The notes below the pieces were generated by a model, which saw only the letters and a list, made by a program, of their open reading frames with translations, had not been told where the DNA came from and did not search any database. Both the position numbers and the translations under genes were made by a program. A DNA stretch of 34,833 nucleotides from Gemmatimonadota bacterium (GTDB lineage: Bacteria; Gemmatimonadota; Gemmatimonadetes; Longimicrobiales; Gaopeijiaceae). Of the stretch, positions 24,465-33,113 are shown piece after piece (the first letter of the stretch is position 1; each line of letters starts with the position of its first letter). The DNA is taken from contig SLFU01000014.1 in the NCBI GenBank assembly GCA_007124095.1, positions 1 through 34,833 of the forward strand, written 5' to 3'.

Positions 24465-25235
24465 TCACGATTCGTCACAGTCTGGATCGCCCCTCCCGAC
24501 CCGATCCAGATAGTTGCCGATCTCGAAGCCGACCGCCCGGACGAGCCCCGCTTCCTGGCTGTCCGGGTCGGCTCGGGACACGAGGGTCCGGAGGGTCCTC
24601 ATGACGCTCTCCGGGGCCCTCGCCTTGAAAAAGTCGATCCTGGCCAGACCATCTTCCAGCGCGCGGAACATCGACTCCATCTCTCCCTTGGTCGCCGGAC
24701 GAGTGGATCTCTTTCCCCTCGGGAGGGGATTCCCATCCCCTTCGGTGGCCATGCGCACTTCGTAGAGGACGAGGAGGCATGCCTGGGCGAGGTTGAGGCT
24801 CGAATACTCCGGGTCCGTAGGAACGACGATGACCTCGTCACAAAGGTCGAGGGCTTCGTTCGAGAGGCCCCGGTCCTCGCGCCCGAAGAGGAGCGCCACC
24901 GGGCCCTCTCTGGCGCGCGCCGCGAGCGCACCCGCTCGAGCCCTCGGGTGCGCGTAGTTGCGATGGGCCGTCCGGGCCCGTGCCGTGGATCCCATCACCG
25001 ACACGCAATCCGCAAGGGCGTCACCCAGATCTTCGAAGAACTCCGTGGATTCGACGACATCCTCCGCCCTGTGGGCGATACCGGTGATCCGCCACGCGTC
25101 GAATTCGGCCGGTCGGACCAACCGCAGTCGCTCTACTCCCATGTTCTTCATCGCCCGCACCACCCCGGCGATGTTGACGAGGTTCTGGGGTTGGTCCAGA
25201 ACAACCACGACGTTCCTGAGAGGGTGCGACTTCAT
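24465..25235 (-). CDS. trmJ: TrmJ-like tRNA/rRNA 2'-O-methyltransferase (SPOUT)
   Basis: A 256-residue SPOUT methyltransferase. The N-terminal VVVVLDQPQNLVNIAGVVRAMKNMG contains the catalytic-site Asn and Arg; the knot is LLFGREDRGLSNEAL and VPTDPEYSSLNLAQACLLVLYEV, which matches TrmJ (tRNA Cm32/Um32). The C-terminal helical extension is present. Cytoplasmic. It begins 42 bases after the MFS gene on the same strand. Confidence 0.9.
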   Translation of the reverse strand: MKSHPLRNVVVVLDQPQNLVNIAGVVRAMKNMGVERLRLVRPAEFDAWRITGIAHRAEDVVESTEFFEDLGDALADCVSVMGSTARARTAHRNYAHPRARAGALAARAREGPVALLFGREDRGLSNEALDLCDEVIVVPTDPEYSSLNLAQACLLVLYEVRMATEGDGNPLPRGKRSTRPATKGEMESMFRALEDGLARIDFFKARAPESVMRTLRTLVSRADPDSQEAGLVRAVGFEIGNYLDRVGRGDPDCDES

Positions 25236-25277
25236 AGGCGATACATGGCTGGAGTCGAGTGGGCGTGCATACGATCC

Positions 25278-26510
25278 TCAGTCGGGCTGGCGGAGGCGAA
25301 GCCCCCAGATCCCGGCCATCGCCCCGATCGCCGAAGCCACGAGGTAAGGCCACGACGGACCGGCGAGGTCCCAGAGGATTCCCGCCATGAGGGGTCCTAG
25401 GATTCGGGCCAGGGCTCCAGCGCTCTGGCCCACCCCCAGCGAGCCCCCTTGCAAGGCGTCCGGAGCGGCGCGCGAGAGTAAGCTGACCAGGGACGGCAGG
25501 GTCCCTCCGAATCCAACGGCCAACAGTGCCAGGCCCACGAGAAGGATCGGAATCGACGAGGAGAGGGCGATGACGAGCAGGCCGGCCACGAAGGGCACTC
25601 CCGAGAGTCGGATGAGGGCCACCTCCCCGAAGCGGGGCACGAGGATTCTGACCAGACCGCCCTGCATGGCCGCCGAGATGACGCCCATGAAGGCGAAGAG
25701 CCACCCCACGCCTCGCTCATCGAGGGCGAACCGCTCCGCCGCGAACAGCGGAAACGTCGGGTGCATCGCCGAAAAAGCCGTCGTGAACAGAAAGGAGAGC
25801 ACCAGAACCCGAAGGAAGTCCGGGTTCCGGAAGACGACCCTCAGTTCGTCGAGGCCCGGCCGGGAGGAAGGTGACGGGTACTCCTCGGCGCGCACCTCGC
25901 GCTCTCGCGCAGAGAGCGACTCCGGGAGGAAGAAGACGGCCAGGAGCGCATTCGTGGCGCAGAGGCTTGCCGCCGCGAGCCCGGGCAGTTCGGGTGCGAT
26001 GGGAGCCAGGATGCCCCCGATCGCCGGCCCGAAGATGAACCCGAGACCGAACGCGGCACCGATCAAGCCCATGTTCCCCGCCCGTTCCCTGGCGGGGGTA
26101 ACATCGGCGATGTAGGCCTGAGCGACCGAGATGTTCGCGCCCCCTACACCCGCCATCAGCCGGGAGAGGAGGAGGACGAGGATCGAATCGGCGAAGGCGA
26201 AGACGACGTACGAGGCTGCCGAGCCCAGCAAGCCGAAAATGAGGATCGGCCGCCGTCCGAAACGGTCGGAGAGACGGCCCCAAAGGGGAGCGAGAAGGAG
26301 CTGGGCAGCGGAATAGGAAAGGACGAGAACCCCGATCTGGATGCCGGAAGCGCCGAAGCGGTCGGCATAGAAGGGGAGCAGGGGGAGTACGATCCCGAAC
26401 CCCACCAGGTCCACGAAGACCGTGAGGAACAGGATCCCGAGGCGCACCCAGGGAGGACTTCCGGAAACCTCAGCCCCTCTCGTCTTCTTCGTCAACTTGA
26501 GAGACTTCAC
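25278..26510 (-). CDS. MFS transporter, TetA/multidrug-type
   Basis: A 410-residue major facilitator with twelve membrane segments. Motif A is GRLSDRFGRRPILIFG after the second helix, and the first helix DLVGFGIVLPLLPFYADRFGAS is typical of TetA/MdtG-type drug/H+ antiporters. Substrate unknown. The frame starts with a GTG at 26510, which overlaps the end of tatA by 41 bases. A later start would clip the polar N-terminus but not the first helix. Confidence 0.88.
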   Translation of the reverse strand: MKSLKLTKKTRGAEVSGSPPWVRLGILFLTVFVDLVGFGIVLPLLPFYADRFGASGIQIGVLVLSYSAAQLLLAPLWGRLSDRFGRRPILIFGLLGSAASYVVFAFADSILVLLLSRLMAGVGGANISVAQAYIADVTPARERAGNMGLIGAAFGLGFIFGPAIGGILAPIAPELPGLAAASLCATNALLAVFFLPESLSAREREVRAEEYPSPSSRPGLDELRVVFRNPDFLRVLVLSFLFTTAFSAMHPTFPLFAAERFALDERGVGWLFAFMGVISAAMQGGLVRILVPRFGEVALIRLSGVPFVAGLLVIALSSSIPILLVGLALLAVGFGGTLPSLVSLLSRAAPDALQGGSLGVGQSAGALARILGPLMAGILWDLAGPSWPYLVASAIGAMAGIWGLRLRQPD

Positions 26511-26667
26511 CCTCGTCCAGCCGTTCGGGGTCCTTGACCCCGGTCTTGAAGTTCCGGATCCCCTCCCCTACACCGCGCGCGATCTCGGGTATCCGCTTCG
26601 CCCCGAACAGGAGCATGAGCAGGAGCAGGACCACGACCACTTCGCCGATGCCGATGCCACCGAACAC
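26470..26667 (-). CDS. tatA: Sec-independent protein translocase TatA
   Basis: A 65-residue protein with a single N-terminal helix (IGEVVVVLLLLMLLFGAKR), the FGAKRIPEIARGVGEGI hinge and amphipathic helix, and an acidic tail. This is the TatA/TatE arrangement. The start is a GTG at 26667 with GGAGG seven bases upstream; the frame is open further but the extension is not TatA-like. It could help export ActB, which has a twin-arginine signal. tatB and tatC are not in the window. Divergent from gcvH. Confidence 0.9.
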   Translation of the reverse strand: MFGGIGIGEVVVVLLLLMLLFGAKRIPEIARGVGEGIRNFKTGVKDPERLDEGEVSQVDEEDERG

Positions 26668-26809
26668 GGTCTTTCCTCCGGGTTTCGGGAAACTGGGAGA
26701 ACTCCGTCCTCGCATACCCCGAGGAGAAGCTTGGTCATCGAGTGGGTCCGAAATCTCTCGAAGAAGCCGGTAGAAAGCCACCCGCCGCGCCGGGAGGGAG
26801 GCGGGGTGC

Positions 26810-26838
26810 TTGACGCCTTCGGTCGGAAAACCTCTATT
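26810..26838 (+). promoter_or_regulatory. Putative promoter of gcvH
   Basis: TTGACG at 26810-26815 and TCTATT at 26833-26838 have 17-base spacing, about 40 bases before the gcvH ATG. The -10 match is four of six. No glycine riboswitch is recognisable in the short leader. Confidence 0.35.
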
Positions 26839-26879
26839 GGCGTGGCATTATCGGCCCCTTCACCCAATCGGAGGCATGA

Positions 26880-27272
26880 ATGTCTGAGATTCCTACCGGG
26901 TTGCACTACACTGAGGAACACGAGTACCTCAGACCTACCGACGAAGAGGACGTCTTCTTGGTGGGAATCACGGACTATGCTCAAGGGGAGCTCGGTGACG
27001 TCGTGTACCTGGAGCTCCCCAGCTCGGGTGAGAGCTTCGGGAGAATGGAGGTTTTCGGCACGATCGAAGCCGTCAAGGCGGTAAGCGATCTCTTCAGCCC
27101 GATCAGCGGTGAAGTCGTCGAGGTCAACTCCGCGCTCGATCAGGACCCGGCCCTGGTGAACACGGACCCCTACGGGGAGGGGTGGATGGTGCGCCTCCGT
27201 GCCAGCGATCCGGCGGAGCTCGAAGGACTCCTGGACGAGAACGGCTACCGGAGTCTCATCGGCGGGGAGTGA
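26880..27272 (+). CDS. gcvH: Glycine cleavage system H protein
   Basis: A 130-residue lipoyl-carrier protein. The lipoylation site is Lys66 in FGTIEAVKAVSDLFSP, matching the ESVKAVSD consensus with Ala for Ser. The hammerhead fold is complete: GITDYAQGELGDVVYLELP, then SGEVVEVNSALDQDPALVN and YGEGWMVRL. It shuttles the aminomethyl group between the P, T and L proteins. GGAGG lies six bases before the ATG. gcvP follows after 231 bases; gcvT and lpd are not in the window. Confidence 0.96.
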   Translation: MSEIPTGLHYTEEHEYLRPTDEEDVFLVGITDYAQGELGDVVYLELPSSGESFGRMEVFGTIEAVKAVSDLFSPISGEVVEVNSALDQDPALVNTDPYGEGWMVRLRASDPAELEGLLDENGYRSLIGGE

Positions 27273-27503
27273 GTCGGATCGGTCGCTTCCCCGCAGGCCT
27301 CACGACACGCTACCTCGGTCCGTGCGTCGCCCTGGACCGACTTCGGGAGCCCCCCGCCGCGGGGTCTCCGCTGGTTGTCGATCGCGCCCCGGTAGCAGAC
27401 CCGCTCGGAACGCCCGGCCTCCAAGCGGGTCTTTCCACACCCGCGGAAGCCCACCCGATCGACGGCGGACCCGATCGGCGGCTTGAATCCCAGCCCGATA
27501 TCC
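27273..27503 (+). other. gcvH-gcvP spacer, no gene
   Basis: This spacer holds no convincing coding sequence. It contains a short hairpin (GCGGGT 27425-27430 with ACCCGC 27439-27444) and an imperfect tandem repeat starting ACCCGATCG at 27453 and again at 27469. No promoter with good spacing was found. Confidence 0.4.
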
Positions 27504-30410
27504 ATGACGACGCCGATGACCCGAAACTTAGATCGCACCGACCGGTTTCTCGACCGGCATCTCGGCCCCGACCCGGAGGCCATCGCAGAGATGCTGGCCA
27601 CCCTCGGCTACGCCTCCATGTCCGAGCTCGTCGACGACACCATTCCGGCGTCGATCCGCAACGATGAGCTCCCGGGCTTCGAAGGGGAACGGTCCGAATT
27701 CCAGCTCGTAAAGGAACTCCGGGAGATCGCTGGAGAAAACGAGATTTATCGATCCTTCATCGGGATGGGATACTACGACACTGTCCCTCCGCCGGTCATC
27801 GTCCGGAACGTGCTCGAAAACCCCGGCTGGTACACACAGTACACGCCCTATCAGGCTGAGATCTCACAGGGTCGGCTCGAAGCGCTCCTCAACTTCCAGA
27901 CCCTGGTCATCGACCTCACCGGTCTGGAGATTGCCAACGCATCCCTCCTCGATGAAGGTACAGCCGCCGCGGAGGCGATGTCTCTCCTGCTCGACGAGGC
28001 GGCAGGCGACCGGAACGTCTTCATCGTCGACGAGGGCTGTCATCCGCAGACGATCCAGGTGGTACGCACTCGCGCCCGCCCCATCGGGGTGGAGGTCCGG
28101 GTCCGGCCGAGGGATGAGATCGTGTTGGACGAGAAGGTCTTCGGCGTACTCCTCGCCTATCCCAGCACGGACGGCGAGGTCGCGGACCTGACCCCTCTGA
28201 CCCGGGCGGCCCACGATGCGGGTGCGATGGTCGCGGTGGTAGCGGATCTTCTGGCCCTGACCCTCCTCCTCCCTCCGGGTGAGATCGGGGTCGACATCGC
28301 GGTAGGCAGCACGCAACGTTTCGGCGTGCCCCTCGGATACGGGGGGCCTCACGCCGCTTACTTTGCGGCGCGGGCTTCCTTCAAGCGGCGGATTCCGGGG
28401 CGCATCATCGGAGTTTCCCGGGATGCCGACGGGAACCCCGCGCTTCGAATGGCGCTCCAGACCCGGGAGCAGCACATCCGAAGGGAGCGGGCCACCTCCA
28501 ACATCTGCACCGCGCAGGTCCTCCTGGCCATCATGGCCTCGATGTATGCTGTGTACCACGGGCCGGAAGGACTGAAGCGCATCGCCACCCGGATCCACGA
28601 GCTGACCCGCCTCCTCGCGAAAGGACTCGCGGGGCTGGGGCATGAGGTTCTGAACCGGCGGTATTTCGACACCCTGCGCATTCGACCCCGTGGACCCGAC
28701 CACCAGGAGGTGCTGCGGAGGGCGGCCCAGGGACGGATGAATCTCAGGGACTTCGGGGACGGTACCCTCGGAATCGCTCTCGACGAAGCGGTGGAGCTGG
28801 AGGAGGTCGGTTCCCTTCTTGGGCTCTTCACTCCCGGAGGGGAGAGCGTACCGGCGCTCGAAGAGCTCCAGGACGGGCTGGAGGAAAGCGCACCGGTCCT
28901 CACCCCGGAACTCACGCGCGACTCTCCCTTTCTCGAGCACCCGGTGTTCAATCGGTACCACTCCGAAACCGAGATGCTCCGCTACCTCAAGAAGTTGGAG
29001 GACCGGGATCTCTCGTTGGCTACCAGCATGATCCCGCTCGGGTCGTGCACGATGAAGCTGAACGCGACGACCCAGATGCAGTCGCTGAGCTGGCCTGAAT
29101 TTTCCCGGCTTCATCCCTTCGCACCGCAGGAGCAGGCGCGGGGATACAGGAGGATCGTCGGGGACCTGGAGCGGTGGCTGGCGGGAATCACCGGACTGCC
29201 AGGAGTGTCCCTTCAGCCGAACTCCGGTGCTCAGGGGGAGTACGCGGGACTGCTGGTGATTCGAGCGTACCAGGACGACCGCGGGGAAGGCCACCGGAAC
29301 ATCTGCCTGATCCCCTCGTCGGCCCATGGGACGAACCCGGCCTCCGCCGTAATGGCGGGGATGAAAGTGGTCGTGGTCCGGTGCGAGGAGAATGGCGATA
29401 TCGACCTGGAGGACCTGCGGTCGAAGGCTGAGGCGCACAGCGACGATCTGGCCGCGCTCATGATCACCTATCCCTCCACGCACGGGGTGTTCGAGCCACA
29501 CATCCAGGATGTGTGCCGGGTCATCCACGAGAACGGCGGGCAGGTCTACCTGGACGGGGCCAACCTCAATGCCAACGTCGGCCTTTGCCGCCCCGGGGAT
29601 TACGGCGCCGATGTCTGTCACATCAATCTCCACAAGACCTTCGCAATCCCGCACGGCGGGGGTGGGCCGGGGATGGGGCCCATCTGCGCCGCCGAACACC
29701 TCGCCCCGTTCTTGCCCGGGCACCCTCTCGTCGAGGTAGGAGGTCAAAAGGGAATCGGTCCGATCGCCGCCGCGCCCTGGGGAAGCAGCTCCATCCTCCT
29801 GGTCTCCTGGGCCTATCTGGCCCTCCTGGGTAGGGAGGGAGTTCGTCGCGCCAGTGAGGTCGCGATCCTGAACGCCAACTACATGGCCAAGCGTCTGGAC
29901 GGACACTTCGAGGTCCTCTTTCGGGGAGACAAGGGCCGAGTAGCGCACGAGTTCATTCTGGACATCCGACCCTTCCGGAAGGCTCTCGGGATCACCGAGG
30001 AGGATCTGGCCAAGCGATTGATGGACTATGGGTTCCACGCTCCCACCATGTCGTGGCCCGTCGCCGGGACGATCATGGTCGAACCCACGGAATCGGAGGC
30101 CCGGGCAGAGCTCGATCGGTTCTGCGACGCGCTCATCTCGATCCGGGCCGAAATCCAGCAGATCGAAATGGGCCTGATCGACGTGGAGGAGAGCCCGCTG
30201 AAGCATGCGCCCCACACGGCGGCCTCGGTCGTGGCGGAGGACTGGCCGCATTCCTACTCCCGCGAACAGGCGGCATTCCCCGCTCCCTGGACGAAGGAGC
30301 GGAAGTTCTGGCCCGTCGTGCGCCGGGTCGACAACGCCTACGGAGATCGGAACCTGGTGTGCGCATGCCCTCCGATCGAATCGTACGCGGAGGCGGAGGC
30401 GGAGGGATGA
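27504..30410 (+). CDS. gcvP: Glycine dehydrogenase (decarboxylating), single-chain P protein
   Basis: A 968-residue homodimeric-type P protein with both halves fused. The N-terminal half begins [22 protein letters not shown], and includes [12 protein letters not shown]. The C-terminal half has the PLP lysine Lys711 in [22 protein letters not shown] and [11 protein letters not shown]. It decarboxylates glycine and loads aminomethyl onto lipoyl-GcvH. The ATG at 27504 gives the expected N-terminus; another ATG at 27516 is possible and neither has a strong ribosome-binding site. Length is normal for bacterial GcvP. Confidence 0.97.
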   Translation: MTTPMTRNLDRTDRFLDRHLGPDPEAIAEMLATLGYASMSELVDDTIPASIRNDELPGFEGERSEFQLVKELREIAGENEIYRSFIGMGYYDTVPPPVIVRNVLENPGWYTQYTPYQAEISQGRLEALLNFQTLVIDLTGLEIANASLLDEGTAAAEAMSLLLDEAAGDRNVFIVDEGCHPQTIQVVRTRARPIGVEVRVRPRDEIVLDEKVFGVLLAYPSTDGEVADLTPLTRAAHDAGAMVAVVADLLALTLLLPPGEIGVDIAVGSTQRFGVPLGYGGPHAAYFAARASFKRRIPGRIIGVSRDADGNPALRMALQTREQHIRRERATSNICTAQVLLAIMASMYAVYHGPEGLKRIATRIHELTRLLAKGLAGLGHEVLNRRYFDTLRIRPRGPDHQEVLRRAAQGRMNLRDFGDGTLGIALDEAVELEEVGSLLGLFTPGGESVPALEELQDGLEESAPVLTPELTRDSPFLEHPVFNRYHSETEMLRYLKKLEDRDLSLATSMIPLGSCTMKLNATTQMQSLSWPEFSRLHPFAPQEQARGYRRIVGDLERWLAGITGLPGVSLQPNSGAQGEYAGLLVIRAYQDDRGEGHRNICLIPSSAHGTNPASAVMAGMKVVVVRCEENGDIDLEDLRSKAEAHSDDLAALMITYPSTHGVFEPHIQDVCRVIHENGGQVYLDGANLNANVGLCRPGDYGADVCHINLHKTFAIPHGGGGPGMGPICAAEHLAPFLPGHPLVEVGGQKGIGPIAAAPWGSSSILLVSWAYLALLGREGVRRASEVAILNANYMAKRLDGHFEVLFRGDKGRVAHEFILDIRPFRKALGITEEDLAKRLMDYGFHAPTMSWPVAGTIMVEPTESEARAELDRFCDALISIRAEIQQIEMGLIDVEESPLKHAPHTAASVVAEDWPHSYSREQAAFPAPWTKERKFWPVVRRVDNAYGDRNLVCACPPIESYAEAEAEG

Positions 30411-30477
30411 GCCGCCTTTTCCTCACGACGCCAGCACACCAATCCGAGACTCGAACGCACGCACGGAGGAACCACTG

Positions 30478-31167
30478 ATGGCCAAGCTGACCTTCCACGG
30501 ACACGCCACTGTCTCGATCGAGACGGACGACGGCACACGGATCATCGTCGATCCCTGGTTCGATGAGAACCCGCTTTCCGATGTGAAAGCGGATGAGATC
30601 GGAAAGGTTGACTACATCTTCTGCACCCACGGGCACACCGATCATTTCGCGGATGCGATCCCCCTCGCGAAACGGACCGGGGCCACCCTGGTCTCGACCT
30701 TTGAGATCGCTTCGTTCGCGGAGACTCAGGGTGTGGAGAACGTCCACCCGATGCACATCGGAGGCGGATTCGACTTCCCGTTCGGGCGGGTGAAGATGAC
30801 CCCCGCGCTCCATGGCGGGAAGGTGCACGGCGACGAGACGGGGGCGTTCACCACCGTGCCGGGCGGGTTTCTTTTCAAGGTCGACGGCCTGGGGCTGTAT
30901 CACGCGGGCGATACCGCCCTTCTCGGCGACATGCGCTTCCTGGAGGGTCAGGTGGACGTAGCCCTTCTTCCGATCGGTGACAACTTCACGATGGGTCCCG
31001 ACGACGCCGTGCGGGCCACCGAGCTCATCCACCCGCGGGTCGTGATTCCCATCCACTACAACACCTGGGACCTGATCGCACAGGACCCGGAAGCTTTCCG
31101 GAAGAAGATGGGGGACCGGGCGCGGGTCGAGATCATGGCGCCGGGAGACACGATTCCGCTCTCCTGA
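30478..31167 (+). CDS. UPF0173 metal-dependent hydrolase (metallo-beta-lactamase fold)
   Basis: A 229-residue metallo-beta-lactamase-fold protein. Metal ligands are visible in CTHGHTDHFADA (HxHxDH), ALHGGKVHGDE, LYHAGDTALLGDM and the terminal IPIHYNTWD. Opening LTFHGHATVSIETDDGTRIIVDPWF is characteristic of UPF0173/YtkL proteins, whose substrate is unknown. GGAGG lies about nine bases before the ATG. It sits between gcvP and the LipM-like gene on the same strand, 67 bases after gcvP. Confidence 0.9.
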   Translation: MAKLTFHGHATVSIETDDGTRIIVDPWFDENPLSDVKADEIGKVDYIFCTHGHTDHFADAIPLAKRTGATLVSTFEIASFAETQGVENVHPMHIGGGFDFPFGRVKMTPALHGGKVHGDETGAFTTVPGGFLFKVDGLGLYHAGDTALLGDMRFLEGQVDVALLPIGDNFTMGPDDAVRATELIHPRVVIPIHYNTWDLIAQDPEAFRKKMGDRARVEIMAPGDTIPLS

Positions 31168-31170
31168 GCG

Positions 31171-32016
31171 TTGAGCCTCCCCGGCCCACCGCCGCGATGG
31201 CGGATCCTGCGCGACCCGCCACAGTCGGGTGCCTGGAACATGGCGATCGACATGGCGCTCGCCCGCGAACTGCCGGAGGGCGAAGGGATCCTTCGGATCT
31301 ACCGCTGGGCCCGCCCCACCCTCTCCCTTGGAAGGAACCAGCCGGCCCGCAACGTCTACGACGAGAGCGCACCACGCTTCCTCGGGGGTGAGATCGTTCG
31401 CCGACCCACAGGGGGTAGGGAGGTGCTGCACGATCGGGAACTGACCTACGCCGTCATCCTCCCACTCGAGGCACTTGGTGGGCTGCGGGAAAGCTATCGC
31501 ATCCTGAACGAGGCTCTGGTCCAGGCCCTTCGGTCGCTGGGGGCGGACGTTCGACTCGCCCCGTGGAGCGGCCCGACCCCCTCTCCCGCTGCCGGGGATT
31601 GCTTCCGGGAGGCGGCGGAGGGAGAGATCGAGGCTCGCGGACGCAAGCTCGTGGGAAGCGCACAGGTCCGAGTGGGAAGGACCCTTCTGCAGCACGGATC
31701 CATCCTCCTGGCGCCTCCCTCCCTCTCCCTCGACTCCTTCCGCGTCTCCCCGGAGGGATACGAGGAATCGCGAACCGATAGGAGCCCCTCCGGAGCGTCC
31801 GCCGGGCGCGAGCTCCGGAGGGCGCCCGGGATAACCCTTGCGGAAGTACTTCCGGGCGGCGTAGGCTTTCGGGGGGTGGGCGCCGCCGTAGAGGCAGCGA
31901 TGGCGGGCACGCTCGGTGGGAAGTGGAAGGAGGGCAGGCTCCGAGAAGGGGAATCGTCGTCGGCCGAAGCCCTTCTCCGGAAGTACCGGTCCTCCTCATG
32001 GACCTGGCGGAGGTGA
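31171..32016 (+). CDS. lipM: LipM-like octanoyltransferase / lipoate-protein ligase family
   Basis: A 281-residue BPL/LPL-fold protein. It has RRPTGGREVLHDRELTYAV at residues 77-95, the catalytic lysine Lys159 in GRKLVGSAQVR, and LLQHGSILL. Cys144 in GDCFREAAEG sits where Bacillus LipM has its acyl-accepting cysteine, which lipoate ligase LplA lacks. I therefore favour an octanoyl-ACP:GcvH octanoyltransferase over a lipoate ligase; its position after gcvH/gcvP supports this. The TTG start lies three bases after the UPF0173 stop, implying coupling. The C-terminal 60 residues are weakly conserved. Confidence 0.82.
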   Translation: MSLPGPPPRWRILRDPPQSGAWNMAIDMALARELPEGEGILRIYRWARPTLSLGRNQPARNVYDESAPRFLGGEIVRRPTGGREVLHDRELTYAVILPLEALGGLRESYRILNEALVQALRSLGADVRLAPWSGPTPSPAAGDCFREAAEGEIEARGRKLVGSAQVRVGRTLLQHGSILLAPPSLSLDSFRVSPEGYEESRTDRSPSGASAGRELRRAPGITLAEVLPGGVGFRGVGAAVEAAMAGTLGGKWKEGRLREGESSSAEALLRKYRSSSWTWRR

Positions 32017-32133
32017 GGGCGCCTCGAACGTCGGGGACCCCGGCGCGGAGGCGGTAACCTCATACCTCTTCAGAGGTGGAAGAGGCGAACGGATCCCGTG
32101 CATCCAGCTCGAAACGAAGGTTGGAAACTGGAC

Positions 32134-32170
32134 TTGACATGCGGCAAAGGTGGCCTCATTATCCCACCTT
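32134..32170 (+). promoter_or_regulatory. Promoter of the TolQ-like gene with inverted repeat around the -10 box
   Basis: TTGACA (32134-32139) and CATTAT (32157-32162) are separated by 17 bases, the best promoter match in the window. The inverted repeat AAGGTGG (32147-32153) and CCACCTT (32164-32170) encloses the -10 box exactly. Such a layout suggests an operator where a repressor would block the polymerase. The leader to the TTG start is about 90 bases. Confidence 0.6.
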
Positions 32171-32259
32171 CCACTTCAAAGAGCCCGACGTTCCGCTGCG
32201 GTAGTCCGGGACGAGAGTTCGATTGATTGCAATAGCATCCACTTTGGCGGGAGGTCCTT

Positions 32260-32964
32260 TTGGTCGGTCAAATGCAACTCTACGGCGCCCTTCTTCAGAT
32301 CCCGGGGGTCGATGCCCCCGAAATGACGATGACCGAGCAGATGGCTTTCGTCTGGGACGAGATGGGCTTCATGCGCTGGCCTCTCGGCGCCTGTGTCGTG
32401 GTAGCAATCCTCGTGATCATCTGGAAGTTCTTCGACTTGCTGGCGAAGAGCGGAAAGACCAGAAAGATCCTTACCGAGGTGAACCAGCTTCTTTCCGACC
32501 ACAAGGTCGAAGAGGCGATGGAAGTCTGCCGGGAATCGGACTCTCCCGCAGCCAACATCCTCTTCGCCGGGCTGGAGCGTCGGAAGGAGGGCACCGACCG
32601 GATCATGAAGGCGATCGAGAACCAGGGGCTCCTGGAGTTGTCCAGGCTCGAAAAGGGACTGGTGGTTCTCGCCACGTTGATCAACATCGCACCTCTCCTC
32701 GGCTTCCTCGGCACCGTGATCGGGATGATTCTCGCTTTCCAGGCCATCGAGGTCGCGGGTGAGGTGGAGGCGACGCTGGTGGCGGGCGGAATCAAGGTGG
32801 CATTGCTCACGACCGCAACGGGCCTCGCGATCGCGATTCCGGTGAGCATCGCTCACAATTACTTCGTGTCGCGGATCGACTCTCTCGTGATCGACATGGA
32901 GGAGTCCGCACAGAAGATGATCGACACGCTGCACGCGATGGAGAGCCCGCGCCCGCGCGTCTGA
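32260..32964 (+). CDS. MotA/TolQ/ExbB-family proton channel protein, stand-alone
   Basis: A 234-residue TolQ/ExbB-type inner-membrane protein. The first helix is LGACVVVAILVIIWKFFDLL, followed by a cytoplasmic domain with EEAMEVCRESDSPAANILFAGL. The conserved pair of helices is LATLINIAPLLGFLGTVIGMILAF and TLVAGGIKVALLTTATGLAIAIPVSI, the latter with the polar Thr residues of the proton path. It would use proton motive force to energise outer-membrane transport or envelope integrity. The TTG at 32260 has GGGAGG five bases upstream; the ATG at 32272 is too far from it. No ExbD/TolR gene follows; a strong hairpin does. Confidence 0.88.
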   Translation: MVGQMQLYGALLQIPGVDAPEMTMTEQMAFVWDEMGFMRWPLGACVVVAILVIIWKFFDLLAKSGKTRKILTEVNQLLSDHKVEEAMEVCRESDSPAANILFAGLERRKEGTDRIMKAIENQGLLELSRLEKGLVVLATLINIAPLLGFLGTVIGMILAFQAIEVAGEVEATLVAGGIKVALLTTATGLAIAIPVSIAHNYFVSRIDSLVIDMEESAQKMIDTLHAMESPRPRV

Positions 32965-33005
32965 TTCCGATCCCCGGGTTCGCCCGGTGAGAGGTGAAGG
33001 GCAGG

Positions 33006-33042
33006 ACAAGGGGGGTCACTCGATTCGGGTGACCCCCCTTGT
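33006..33042 (+). terminator. Long terminator hairpin after the TolQ-like gene
   Basis: A perfect 14-base stem: ACAAGGGGGGTCAC (33006-33019) pairs with GTGACCCCCCTTGT (33029-33042) across a nine-base loop. The bases after it are TCGCACC, so the U-tract is only the TTGT at the stem foot. It lies 41 bases after the stop codon and 70 before polA. Confidence 0.8.
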
Positions 33043-33113
33043 TCGCACCCCGTTTCCCGGAGCCCCCGCTCCTCCTGCGCCCCGTTCGTCTGAACCCCCC
33101 GGGCCCGCCGACC

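Noticed and set aside
27273-27503. Glycine riboswitch in the gcvH-gcvP spacer
   Set aside because: I see neither the tandem aptamer core nor a linker; only a short hairpin and an imperfect repeat.
27864-30251. A long minus-strand open frame (about 795 codons) inside gcvP
   Set aside because: Antisense shadow of GcvP with no recognisable motif and no ribosome-binding site.
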